Shown: positions 7,653-14,809 of the stretch, piece by piece
How positions within the stretch are numbered: the first letter of the stretch is position 1
Layout: each line of letters begins with the position of its first letter
NCBI GenBank assembly: GCA_035653295.1
Contig: DASRCB010000340.1
Span: forward strand, 1-27,051
DNA length: 27,051 nt
Direction of reading: 5' to 3'
From: DASRCB01 sp035653295
GTDB taxonomy: Bacteria > Acidobacteriota > Terriglobia > Bryobacterales > Bryobacteraceae
The notes under the pieces: generated by a model
Told to the model about the DNA's origin: nothing
Seen by the model: the letters and a program-made list of their open reading frames with translations, nothing else
Database searches by the model: none
Translations under genes and position numbers: made by a program

Positions 7653-9157
7653 ACTCCGCGCGTGCGTACGCTGGGCCGCTGCGCGAGTCGCGCCTGCTCA
7701 TCGCACTGGCCAGCATGCTTGTGCCTCGCGCCAAGCGAGCCGAATGGAGAGCGGAGTGGAACGCGGAAATGTGGCACGCCTGGCGTCTGCTCCAGGATCG
7801 GGGAGAGGACGGTCATGCCGCGCGGCGGCAGCTGCGGCGCTGGTCGCAGGGCGCGTTCGCCGATGGCTGGTGGCATCGCCTCGAGGCGCTTGATCGCGAA
7901 CGGCTGCTGGACGAGTGGCGCCGTCGTTGCCAGACTCCGGCGTTTTGCCTGAGCGCCATCGGCGCGGTGCTCGGCGTTATCGTGCTTTGCAGCGCGCTTC
8001 TGCCCGTCACGCGTTCCGTGCTGTTTCCGCTGCCATACGCTGACGCGGGCAGGGTGGCCACCATCGCCCAGGGCGGCGTTTCCCTGGCCCTGCGGTCGGG
8101 TCCCATTCTCAAGTGGACGCGGTTGTGGCAAACCGAGAGCAGGACGGTCCAGGAGTTCGCCACCTACACGTGGCGGAAGAGCGCCATCGGCGGCGCGCCC
8201 GGCCTGGAGGCGCACGTCAGCGCCCGATTCTTCTCTTTGCTGGGCGCCAGGACCGCCGCGGGACGGCTGTGGACCGGGTACGGCGGCGACGTGTGTGCCG
8301 ATTGCGCCGTGCTCAGTTATGATGCCGCTGCACTCCGCTACGGCGGCGCGCAGGCGGCCATCGGCAAAAAGATATTCATCGCCGGCCGCCTGTTTCGCAT
8401 CGCCGCCGTACTGCCCCGCGGCTTTTGGTTTCTTTCCCGCCGTATCGCCGCGTGGACGCCTTCAACACCAGCCGAAGAATCGGATCCCTGGCTGCGCACC
8501 GGCGTGGTAGTGCGTCTGGCGCCGGACGCTACGCCGAAGCTGGCCGAGACCGAGTTGTTGTCCATCGTTCGCCGCAACGACAGCGGATTGGCCTGGGGCT
8601 GTCTGGTCACGGTTTCACCCGTGCAGCAGCGGGTGCGCTCCGTCCTGATGTCTTTCGCGCTGGGGTTGCTGCTGGCCTCCGTGATCGTGCTCGCGGGCGT
8701 GCATCTTCGGATTCCGCTGTTCGGCAGCGGCGCCGTGCGCTCGGGATTCTGCTGGCGCCTGGGTCCTTTCTTCGCCGCCAAAACCGTGCTCGCGATTCTT
8801 GCCGTGCTGCTGGCCGGTCTGGAGTTTACCCCCGCATCGTCCATCACCATGACCGGCGGCACGGATCTCGCCACCGAGCCGATCTCGACCTGGCTCTTCC
8901 TCGTCGGCTGCATGGGGGCGCTGTCGTGGTCGATTCACGACCAGCGTCGCCGCTGCCGCGTTTGCGTCCGCCGCCTGGGCTTATGCGCGCACGTCGGCTG
9001 CTCCGGATGCCTGCTGCTGAACTGGGCCGGAACCGAAATGGTGTGCGTGGAAGGACACGGCATGCTGCACGTTCCGGAGATGATCTCCAGCTGGAACGAG
9101 CCGGAGCGCTGGACCGCGCTGGACGAATCCTGGCAGGATCTGTTTGTGGCGCGCTGA
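7649..9157 (+). CDS. Shortened ADOP-like membrane protein with Cys-rich tail
   Basis: 502 residues; start fixed by the ATGA overlap with the PadR gene and by GGTGAGGA just upstream. Parts: a cytoplasmic basic/Trp-rich region (1-95: PRAKRAEWRAEWNAEMWHAW), TM1 near 98-118, a periplasmic section with the MacB-core wording seen in ADOP permeases (RFFSLLGARTAAGRLW, CAVLSYDAAALRYGG, AVLPRGFWFL), then three TMs (about 330-355, 365-390, 408-428). The FtsX sequences (EVAIRLALGA type) and the whole second half of an ADOP permease are missing. In their place is a cytoplasmic tail with C-x2-C (436/439), further Cys, and CVEGHG (466-471), which could hold a metal ion, ending WTALDESWQDLF. Probably an accessory or sensor relative of ADOP permeases rather than a transporter. 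Confidence 0.75.
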   Translation: MNSARAYAGPLRESRLLIALASMLVPRAKRAEWRAEWNAEMWHAWRLLQDRGEDGHAARRQLRRWSQGAFADGWWHRLEALDRERLLDEWRRRCQTPAFCLSAIGAVLGVIVLCSALLPVTRSVLFPLPYADAGRVATIAQGGVSLALRSGPILKWTRLWQTESRTVQEFATYTWRKSAIGGAPGLEAHVSARFFSLLGARTAAGRLWTGYGGDVCADCAVLSYDAAALRYGGAQAAIGKKIFIAGRLFRIAAVLPRGFWFLSRRIAAWTPSTPAEESDPWLRTGVVVRLAPDATPKLAETELLSIVRRNDSGLAWGCLVTVSPVQQRVRSVLMSFALGLLLASVIVLAGVHLRIPLFGSGAVRSGFCWRLGPFFAAKTVLAILAVLLAGLEFTPASSITMTGGTDLATEPISTWLFLVGCMGALSWSIHDQRRRCRVCVRRLGLCAHVGCSGCLLLNWAGTEMVCVEGHGMLHVPEMISSWNEPERWTALDESWQDLFVAR

Positions 9158-9167
9158 CCGCCCGCGT

Positions 9168-9191
9168 GTGGGGCAGGCGTCCACGCCCCGC
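9168..9191. terminator. Hairpin between convergent genes
   Basis: GTGGGGC (9168-9174) pairs with GCCCCGC (9185-9191) with one G-T wobble and a 10-base loop. It lies in the 52-bp gap between two genes that end facing each other. There is no T-run, so it is a possible bidirectional terminator only. Confidence 0.4.
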
Positions 9192-9209
9192 CTTGTCGTT
9201 GCCCGAATA

Positions 9210-10316
9210 TCACCCCTGCCCGGGCGAGTCGGCGTGAATAATCTCTTTCGCCTTCACCGCCGGCTTTTCGATCTTCTGATCCGGTTCGGGCCGGCGATGA
9301 ATCGGCGTTTGCGCCACCTGCGCGGGCTTTCCCGTGCGCATCGACTCGAGCAGCGCTTCCACCACGCGAATGTCGGCCAGCCCTTCATAGCCGTCAGGCT
9401 CCGGCTCGCGATTCTCGAGTATGCAGTCAGAAAAGTATTCGATCTCGGCGCCGAACTGATCGTGCGGTTTAACCTCGCGGTGGTATTCTTTGCCGTTCAC
9501 CACGGCGGTGATGTTCATCGGCTCGTGATACTCGTATCCGGGCTGCAGGTGAATCGTGCCCTTCGTCCCCACGGCATACCAGGAATCGATGGACTCCGCG
9601 CCGAAGCTGCAGCTGAAGGCGGCCAGGCGGTCCGAGGGGAAGCGGAGGATGGCCGAGACCGCTTCGTGCACCTCGCGGAAGCGCGGCTCCCCGTTGTTGG
9701 CGCCCATGGCCATCGCCTCCACCGGCTCGTCGCGAAATACGTACCGCGCGGCGTTGATGCAGTACACGCCCATGTCCATCAGTGGGCCGCCGGCGAGGTC
9801 CTTGCGCAGGCGGATATTCCCGGGTTTCACCTGCTGGCTGAAAACCGAAGAAAACAGGCGCGGCTCTCCGATCTGCCCCTTCTCGATCACTTCAACCGCT
9901 TTGAGGTTCGTTCGCTCGAAGTGCAGCCGATAGGCGATCATCAGCCGGACATTGTGGTCGCTGGCGGCGCGAATCATCTCCTGGCACTGCTGCGAGTTCG
10001 CGGCCATGGGCTTTTCGCATAAAACGTGAACCCCGGCGCGCGCCGCCCGAACGGCGTGATCGGCGTGCTCGCTGTTGGGGCTGGCAATGTAGACAGCGTC
10101 AACCTCGCGGCTGGCGAGGAAGGAATCGTACTCGTCATACGAGAGCGTGTGCGGCACGCTGTACGCCTGGCTCAGCTCGCGCGCCTTCTGCGGATCGCCG
10201 GTGACCAGCGCCGCCAGTTCGGAGTTCTTCGTGTTCGCGAACGCGGGCAGCACCGTCTCCTGCGCGATCCAGCCGAGCCCGACCACGGCGTATCGGATTT
10301 TTCGTTTTTCAGCCAT
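9210..10316 (-). CDS. Gfo/Idh/MocA family oxidoreductase
   Basis: 368 residues. N-terminal Rossmann fold for NAD(P): KIRYAVVGLGWIAQETVLPAF, then AALVTGDPQKA and VDAVYIASPNSEHADHAVRAARAGVHVLCEKPMA, where K102 of the EKP motif is the conserved substrate/nicotinamide-site lysine. The C-terminal alpha/beta domain follows with LMDMGVYCINAARYVF. It probably oxidises or reduces a sugar or cyclitol hydroxyl; the substrate is not readable from sequence. It ends in a Pro/Lys-rich extension (RRPEPDQKIEKPAVKAK) not usual for the family. The ATG at 10316 is preferred over an adjoining GTG at 10319. No signal peptide, so cytoplasmic. Stands alone, divergent from the thioredoxin gene. Confidence 0.94.
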   Translation of the reverse strand: MAEKRKIRYAVVGLGWIAQETVLPAFANTKNSELAALVTGDPQKARELSQAYSVPHTLSYDEYDSFLASREVDAVYIASPNSEHADHAVRAARAGVHVLCEKPMAANSQQCQEMIRAASDHNVRLMIAYRLHFERTNLKAVEVIEKGQIGEPRLFSSVFSQQVKPGNIRLRKDLAGGPLMDMGVYCINAARYVFRDEPVEAMAMGANNGEPRFREVHEAVSAILRFPSDRLAAFSCSFGAESIDSWYAVGTKGTIHLQPGYEYHEPMNITAVVNGKEYHREVKPHDQFGAEIEYFSDCILENREPEPDGYEGLADIRVVEALLESMRTGKPAQVAQTPIHRRPEPDQKIEKPAVKAKEIIHADSPGQG

Positions 10317-10379
10317 CACTTGTTAGACCCGGCCCTTCCGTCGCAGTTACGGCGGCAATCCGTCATTATGGAAGTGGGT

Positions 10380-10925
10380 ATGGCGAGCGAGAATGCAATT
10401 CGCTGGGCTAAGGCGGCCGTCCTTTTGAGCGCGGCGTGCGTCCTTATAATTGCCATCTCCTTTAGCGGACTGAAGAGGGCCGGAAGAGTGACGGCGGCGA
10501 GCAGCAGAAGGCCCGTCGCCGATTTCCGGCTCTCCGATCTTTCCGGCAAAGCCTGGCGCCTCAGCGATCATCGCGGACAGATCGTGGTCGTGAACTTCTG
10601 GGCCACTTGGTGCGGCCCCTGCCAGGAAGAGACGCCCGGGCTGATCCGCACCGCGCGGCGCTATTCCGACAAGCCTGTCGCTTTCGTCGGCGTTGCCATG
10701 GATGACGATGCCGCCACTGCGGTGCCGCCATTCCTCCGCGAATATCGCATTCCGTATCCGGTTGTCCTGCCGGATTCCAGCCTGACCATGGCGGAGAACA
10801 TCGACAGCCTGCCCACAACGGTGCTGCTGGACCGCCACGGTCGGATCGCGAAGACCTGGATCGGAGAAGTGGACGAGAACACGCTCCAGACTGTGATCGA
10901 CGAACTGCTCAGGGAGCCTGCGTAA
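10380..10925 (+). CDS. Membrane-anchored TlpA/ResA-like thioredoxin
   Basis: 181 residues from the ATG at 10380, which has GGAAG five bases upstream; an in-frame ATG at 10368 has no such site. One N-terminal membrane helix (about 11-29, AAVLLSAACVLIIAISFSG), then a periplasmic thioredoxin fold: PVADFRLSDLSGKAWRLSDHRGQIVVVNFWATWCGPC with redox pair C78/C81, a central insertion of the ResA/TlpA type (VAFVGVAMDDDAATAVPPFL), and the cis-proline loop SLPTTVLLDRHGRI. The family reduces periplasmic disulfides, for instance in cytochrome c maturation; no cytochrome or Ccm gene is nearby, so the partner is unknown. It converges on the 71-aa gene with 6 bp between stops. Confidence 0.92.
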   Translation: MASENAIRWAKAAVLLSAACVLIIAISFSGLKRAGRVTAASSRRPVADFRLSDLSGKAWRLSDHRGQIVVVNFWATWCGPCQEETPGLIRTARRYSDKPVAFVGVAMDDDAATAVPPFLREYRIPYPVVLPDSSLTMAENIDSLPTTVLLDRHGRIAKTWIGEVDENTLQTVIDELLREPA

Positions 10926-10931
10926 CGTCCG

Positions 10932-11147
10932 TCAGTGGCGGCGCGTGCGGGAAAGCAGCTCGCGCGCCCGCTCCGTCGCCCGCGATTCGACGTCCAGCTT
11001 CGAATCCCCTTGCATGCGCGCCAGCGTGGCCCCCGGCGACACGTTGTCCGCTCGGCAATGCCATGTGTCGCCGAGGCGCCAGGTGGTGAGGTTGACCTCC
11101 CAGCCGTCCAGCTCGACTTTATGCTCGGAGTAATCTTCGGCCTTCAC
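10932..11147 (-). CDS. Small conserved-looking protein coupled to sulfurtransferase
   Basis: 71 residues starting at GTG 11147, whose last two bases are the first two of the upstream TGA stop (GTGA overlap), so it is very probably translated by termination-reinitiation. The frame is open further upstream, but there it would run through the sulfurtransferase gene. Pattern: VELDGWEVNLTTWRLGDTWH, CRADNVSPGATLARM, then an alkaline helix ending ARELLSRTRRH. One Cys (C31). It looks like a compact alpha/beta protein; I do not recognise a named family. Coupling to the sulfurtransferase suggests a sulfur-related helper, possibly an acceptor or regulator, which is inference. Confidence 0.7.
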   Translation of the reverse strand: MKAEDYSEHKVELDGWEVNLTTWRLGDTWHCRADNVSPGATLARMQGDSKLDVESRATERARELLSRTRRH

Positions 11148-12007
11148 TGGCCGACCGCTTTCGCCGCCCCGCGTTCCACCTCCGCACCCACCAGATTGCC
11201 CCATTCCGTCCAGGAGCCGTCGTAGTTGCGGACGTCGTCGTAGCCGAGCAGGTATTTCAGCACGAACCAGGTATGGCTCGACCGCTCGCCGATGCGGCAG
11301 TACGCGATAACCGGCTTGCTGCCATCCACGCCTTCGCCGCCATACAGTTTTTTCAGCTCCTCGGCGCTCTTGAATGTCCCGTCGTCATTGCAGGCCTTGC
11401 CCCACGGAATGCTGCGCGCGCCCGGGATGTGCCCTCCGCGCTGGCAGGTTTCCGGCAGCCCCGGAGGCGCGAGGATCTCGCCCGTGAACTCCTGCGGACT
11501 ACGGACATCCACCAGCGCCGCGGCGTGCTTCTGTTGCGCCGCCTGCACCTGCGGCAGGAAGGCTCGCAGCGACAGGTCGGGCGCCTGCGCCGTATATCGA
11601 GCGGCGCGCGGCGCCGGCGCCCCCGTCTCGAGCTCGCGGCTTTCGGAGAGCCATTTTTTGCGGCCGCCGTCCATGATCCGAATATCCTTGTGGCCGTAGA
11701 TCTTCGCCTGCCACAACGCCCACGCAGCGAACCAGTTGTTGTTGTCGCCGTACACAACTACCGTGGTGTCGGGCGAAATGCCGGATTCGCTGAACAGCCG
11801 TTCGAACTGTTCCTTCGACAGAATGTCGCGCCGGACCTGATCGGAAAGCTGCGTGTTCCAGGCCCAGGCGATGGCGCCGGGCACATGGCCCTCGTCATAG
11901 GCTTTGGTATCGACGTCTACTTCAACGATGCGGACGTTGGGATCGGAGGCGTGCTGGGCGACCCAGTCGGTGCTGACAAGAACCTCGGGGTGAGCGAAAG
12001 TGGCCAT
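11144..12007 (-). CDS. Thiosulfate sulfurtransferase (two-domain rhodanese)
   Basis: 287 residues, the normal size for a tandem rhodanese. The N-terminal domain (about 10-125: VSTDWVAQH, DEGHVPGAIAW, MDGGRKKWL) has Asp where the Cys would be and is inactive as usual. The C-terminal domain carries C237 in YCRIGERSSHTWFVL, the active loop of thiosulfate sulfurtransferases; the basic GER after the Cys favours thiosulfate over mercaptopyruvate. GGHIPGARSIPWGKACN is the second family signature. It moves sulfane sulfur from thiosulfate to cyanide or thiol acceptors in the cytoplasm. It is first in a two-gene unit with the overlapping 71-aa gene. Confidence 0.94.
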   Translation of the reverse strand: MATFAHPEVLVSTDWVAQHASDPNVRIVEVDVDTKAYDEGHVPGAIAWAWNTQLSDQVRRDILSKEQFERLFSESGISPDTTVVVYGDNNNWFAAWALWQAKIYGHKDIRIMDGGRKKWLSESRELETGAPAPRAARYTAQAPDLSLRAFLPQVQAAQQKHAAALVDVRSPQEFTGEILAPPGLPETCQRGGHIPGARSIPWGKACNDDGTFKSAEELKKLYGGEGVDGSKPVIAYCRIGERSSHTWFVLKYLLGYDDVRNYDGSWTEWGNLVGAEVERGAAKAVGQ

Positions 12008-12077
12008 AACCCCATTCTAAATCGGGAATGGGGAGCTTCCGTCCGGTTCGCCGGCCCATCTGACCACAGGGTGCATC

Positions 12078-13055
12078 CTACAACGGCGGGTCCGCGAAAT
12101 CGCGATTCTGCCACTCCGAATTGTCACCGACCTTCCTCAGAACCCTGCTTTGCTGCTTATCAATGACCACGTCGAATTTGTCCATCGCCACTCCGTACTT
12201 TTGCTGTGTCCGGCGGCGCCGGTACGCGGTCAAACCCTCGAATTTATCGTCGGCTGTTAACTGCAGCTTCGCGCGGCTGGAGTGCAGGTATTTGCTGATG
12301 AATGGAGTATCCGGACAGTCTCGAAAATACCGTGTGAACACGTTGGGGCTGCGGAATCCATCGCTGACGATGCGAGTTCTGACGGCCGGTATGGGATCGT
12401 AATGGTCGGCCGTCACGCTGGAAAAACAATCGACAACAAAGTCCCACATCGTTTTGGGCTTGGGGTCTCCTCTGCTCTCGATAAAGTCCGCCCTCTCTGA
12501 GCCGGGCGGTACTGATGAGGTGTATAGCTGTTTGAGCCGGGCGTTCGGAAAGTTAAAGTGAAAAGCGATCGCCATCCACTGCAGCCGGTGTGTGTACTCG
12601 CCGTGATCGAAAGCGATGGAGTCTTTCCACGTCTCCATATCACGGACCATTTCGCGAAAGGTGTCATCAGGCACGAAACCGGTAAACACGCGACCCTTGT
12701 TCACGAACCCGAACATCGCCTCCACCTCACGAAGCGTCTTGCCGAAGTGCAGGGTTCGGATGAAACTCTCGTCCGGAATGTCGGCAGGGGGACCTGGTTG
12801 CCCCACTTCGGCCCGAATTTTGTTCCTGACCGCGTCCGAGGGTCTGCGAGCACGGACCTGTGGGCCGGCTTCGCCCCAGTGGACAGCGCATTCGGCAAGG
12901 GCCTCGTCCAGCGTTCTCATCGCCGCTCTCACCTGCAGCTCATCGGTGAGAAATGCTCCAATCCGCGCATAGTCAGCCCGCAGGCCGGCTTCGAGAGCAG
13001 GAAATTTCTCCACGATGGCTGCGACGAACACAGCCTCGTCAATTCTTGTCGGCAT
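12078..13055 (-). CDS. Hypothetical protein, unrecognised family
   Basis: 325 residues starting at ATG 13055, chosen because GGGGGTGAG lies just upstream; the open frame continues to 13226 but that part looks like intergenic DNA. No signal peptide and no membrane helix. The N-terminal third is helical (EAVFVAAIVEKFPALEAGLRADYARIGAF). The middle has WKDSIAFDHGEYTHRLQWMA and the C-terminal part WDFVVDCFSS, DGFRSPNVFTRYFRDCPDTPFIS and a basic stretch TAYRRRRTQQKYG. By eye it is less GC-rich in third positions than its neighbours, which may mean transfer. The HGEYTHRLQW motif vaguely recalls effector-like domains of the LirA/MavJ type, but I cannot confirm that and assign no function. Confidence 0.65.
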   Translation of the reverse strand: MPTRIDEAVFVAAIVEKFPALEAGLRADYARIGAFLTDELQVRAAMRTLDEALAECAVHWGEAGPQVRARRPSDAVRNKIRAEVGQPGPPADIPDESFIRTLHFGKTLREVEAMFGFVNKGRVFTGFVPDDTFREMVRDMETWKDSIAFDHGEYTHRLQWMAIAFHFNFPNARLKQLYTSSVPPGSERADFIESRGDPKPKTMWDFVVDCFSSVTADHYDPIPAVRTRIVSDGFRSPNVFTRYFRDCPDTPFISKYLHSSRAKLQLTADDKFEGLTAYRRRRTQQKYGVAMDKFDVVIDKQQSRVLRKVGDNSEWQNRDFADPPL

Positions 13056-13117
13056 GCTCACCCCCAGGGCCGCCGCCCTAAAAACAGAGCAACCAGATCG
13101 ATCGCAGGACAACGGTA

Positions 13118-13137
13118 GTGTACCAGCGCTGTGACAC
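13118..13137. promoter_or_regulatory. 20-bp imperfect palindrome in divergent promoter region
   Basis: GTGT-acc-AGCGCT-gtg-ACAC matches its own complement at 16 of 20 positions. It sits midway in the 171-bp gap between the unrecognised gene (start 13055, minus) and the ECF sigma gene (start 13227, plus), where an operator for either would be expected. The rest of the gap shows nothing I can name. Confidence 0.35.
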
Positions 13138-13226
13138 GGCGGGCATGAAACAGCAGAACCAGAGGCGCGGAAACGCCTTAACGCAGGACCAGACAGAAAA
13201 TCAGTTCGGCAACGGACAGCTTTCAA

Positions 13227-13826
13227 ATGAGCAGGAGAATTCTGTTAGACAGTCCCATGGCCGGCGACTACCTTGATGTGAGCGGCCCCGAGCCCAGTAC
13301 GAGCCCGGACATCAGTCAGGACGCAATGTATGAAGAAGCGGCGGCGGCCTGGGGCGCTTCGCTCGATCGGCTGGCGCGCGCTTACGAGCTCGATCCGGAG
13401 GCAAGGCGTGACCTGCTTCAGGAGATCCATTTCCAGCTCTGGCGCAGCTTCGCTCGTTTCGACCGGCGGTGCTCGCTGCGAACCTGGGTTTACCGCGTGG
13501 CGCATAACGTGGCTACAAGACATGTCATGCGGCAGCGGCGGATCAGGAACCGGCTGGTGAGCATTGAGGAAATCGAGGCATTGCCGGGCGATGAAGCGCA
13601 TGAAGCGCTCACCGGGCAGGCCGAAGTACTCGAGCGACTCGCGAAGCTGATCCAGCGGCTGAAGCCGCTCGATCGGCAGATAATCGTGTGCTGGCTCGAA
13701 GAGATGGACGCGAACTCGATTGGCGCAATCACCGGGCTCTCGCCGGCGAATGTGGCCATGAAAATTCATCGCATCAAGAGCGTCCTGAAGCGCCGATTCG
13801 GGGAAGGAGCATCCCATGCCCGCTGA
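13227..13826 (+). CDS. RNA polymerase ECF-type sigma factor
   Basis: 199 residues. Region 2: RLARAYELDPEARRDLLQEIHFQLW, FDRRCSLRTWVYRVAHNVATRHV. Region 4: LERLAKLIQRLKPLDRQIIVCWLEEMDANSIGAITGLSPANVAMKIHRIKSVLKRRF, a helix-turn-helix for the -35 element. The first 45 residues are unrelated to the sigma fold; an internal ATG at 13327 preceded by AGGAC may be the true start and would give 166 residues, nearer the ECF norm. The next gene overlaps its end by 11 bp and encodes a membrane protein, the position where anti-sigma factors usually lie. Confidence 0.92.
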   Translation: MSRRILLDSPMAGDYLDVSGPEPSTSPDISQDAMYEEAAAAWGASLDRLARAYELDPEARRDLLQEIHFQLWRSFARFDRRCSLRTWVYRVAHNVATRHVMRQRRIRNRLVSIEEIEALPGDEAHEALTGQAEVLERLAKLIQRLKPLDRQIIVCWLEEMDANSIGAITGLSPANVAMKIHRIKSVLKRRFGEGASHAR

Positions 13827-14415
13827 CCCACCGACCAACGACCCACGAGCTTCCTGGAAAAATCAACGAACGGAGCCATTGAAGATGTCTTTAGCAGAGT
13901 TACATGAGAAGGCGCGGGAGCGCCAGGCAAAAGCACGTTTCGAAGCGACTTACTCAGTCGCGTTAGGGATCGTGCTTTGCCTCTTGTTTGCGTTTACCGT
14001 GAGGTCCGCGCACCAGCTGAATCTACGGCTGGGACTGGGAATCCTGAGTGTGTGGTGTCTTTATTACGCCATTCAGTCATACCGATGGCTCTGGCCGGGG
14101 AGGGCGAACGGCGGCGATGAGCCCCTGAGCGCAACCGTGGAGGTTTACCGGAGGCAGCTCGAGAAGCAGCGCGACCTGGTACGGCACATCTGGTGGAGAG
14201 CCGGTCTGACGTTCTGTATCCTCGGGTTGGCGCTGATCGTTGTGCCGGAGCTCGTCCGGGCGATCGCGACCCCGCGCCTCGCCCTGAACGTTGCGCCCGT
14301 GCTCGTGGTTCTGGCGATCTGGCTCGCCGTATTCATTCCCCAGCGGCGGCGCAAACAGCAAAAACTCCAGCGGGAGATCGACGAGTTGCGGGCCTTTGAA
14401 AGAGACAACGGGTGA
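13816..14415 (+). CDS. Four-helix membrane protein, possible anti-sigma factor
   Basis: 199 residues; start supported by GGAAGGAG six bases upstream and inside the sigma gene. An N-terminal cytoplasmic segment with DPRASWKNQRTEPLKMSLAELHEKARERQAKARFE, then TM1 (about 47-64), TM2 (about 72-90), a basic cytoplasmic helix (VEVYRRQLEKQRDLVRHIWW), TM3 (about 133-151) and TM4 (about 160-176), ending in a basic helix (PQRRRKQQKLQREIDELRAF). It has no classical zinc-binding anti-sigma domain. The overlap with the sigma gene and the N-terminal soluble helix suggest membrane control of that sigma factor; this is inference from context. Confidence 0.75.
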   Translation: MPADPPTNDPRASWKNQRTEPLKMSLAELHEKARERQAKARFEATYSVALGIVLCLLFAFTVRSAHQLNLRLGLGILSVWCLYYAIQSYRWLWPGRANGGDEPLSATVEVYRRQLEKQRDLVRHIWWRAGLTFCILGLALIVVPELVRAIATPRLALNVAPVLVVLAIWLAVFIPQRRRKQQKLQREIDELRAFERDNG

Positions 14416-14797
14416 GGCTGGAAGCGCCCAGGCGATGGCGGAGTAAGAGGGATTCGGTTAACGGGAGGCCGGCTCACGCCGGAACTGAGCGCGTCGCGCA
14501 GCCTTACCCGACCGGTGCAGGTGGTGCCCATTCACCAGCGCGGTACCTGCATCGCGCCCCAGGTGCGCATCCGCTGGCGTGGCAGCCATCACAAATCGTC
14601 ATGACTGCGTGTGATCGGTTCACGGCGCCACGACCAAGGCCTGGCCCGTCGCCTGGCGTAGCTCCGTGAGCCAGACCTTTTCGCCGTCCTTTTGATGGCG
14701 CAGCCCCGGCGGCCTCTCTGATCTCGCAGTTTTACACCACATCCCCGAAGTCCCATGCACCTTTCCGAACCCGCTTGTCGCATAAGCGGACAGGAGG
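14416..14797 (+). other. Gene-free stretch and leader of the dockerin-protein gene
   Basis: 382 bp without a supportable gene; short frames on both strands here lack a start site and a protein-like composition. At the 3' end CCGCTT (14771-14776) pairs with AAGCGG (14784-14789) around a 7-base loop, two bases before the AGGAGG ribosome binding site of the next gene, so it could influence translation. I looked for a cyclic-di-GMP riboswitch and a clear sigma-70 promoter and saw neither. Confidence 0.4.
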
Positions 14798-14809
14798 ATG
14801 CGAAAGCAC

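Noticed and set aside
9144..10022. A 292-aa plus-strand frame opposite the oxidoreductase
   Set aside because: Antisense shadow of a gene with unmistakable Gfo/Idh/MocA motifs.
14412..14669. An 85-aa plus-strand frame after the membrane protein
   Set aside because: No ribosome binding site and a Pro/Arg-rich composition typical of chance frames in GC-rich DNA.
14416..14797. Cyclic-di-GMP (GEMM) riboswitch before the dockerin gene
   Set aside because: The conserved GEMM core and tetraloop-receptor sequences could not be found in the leader.
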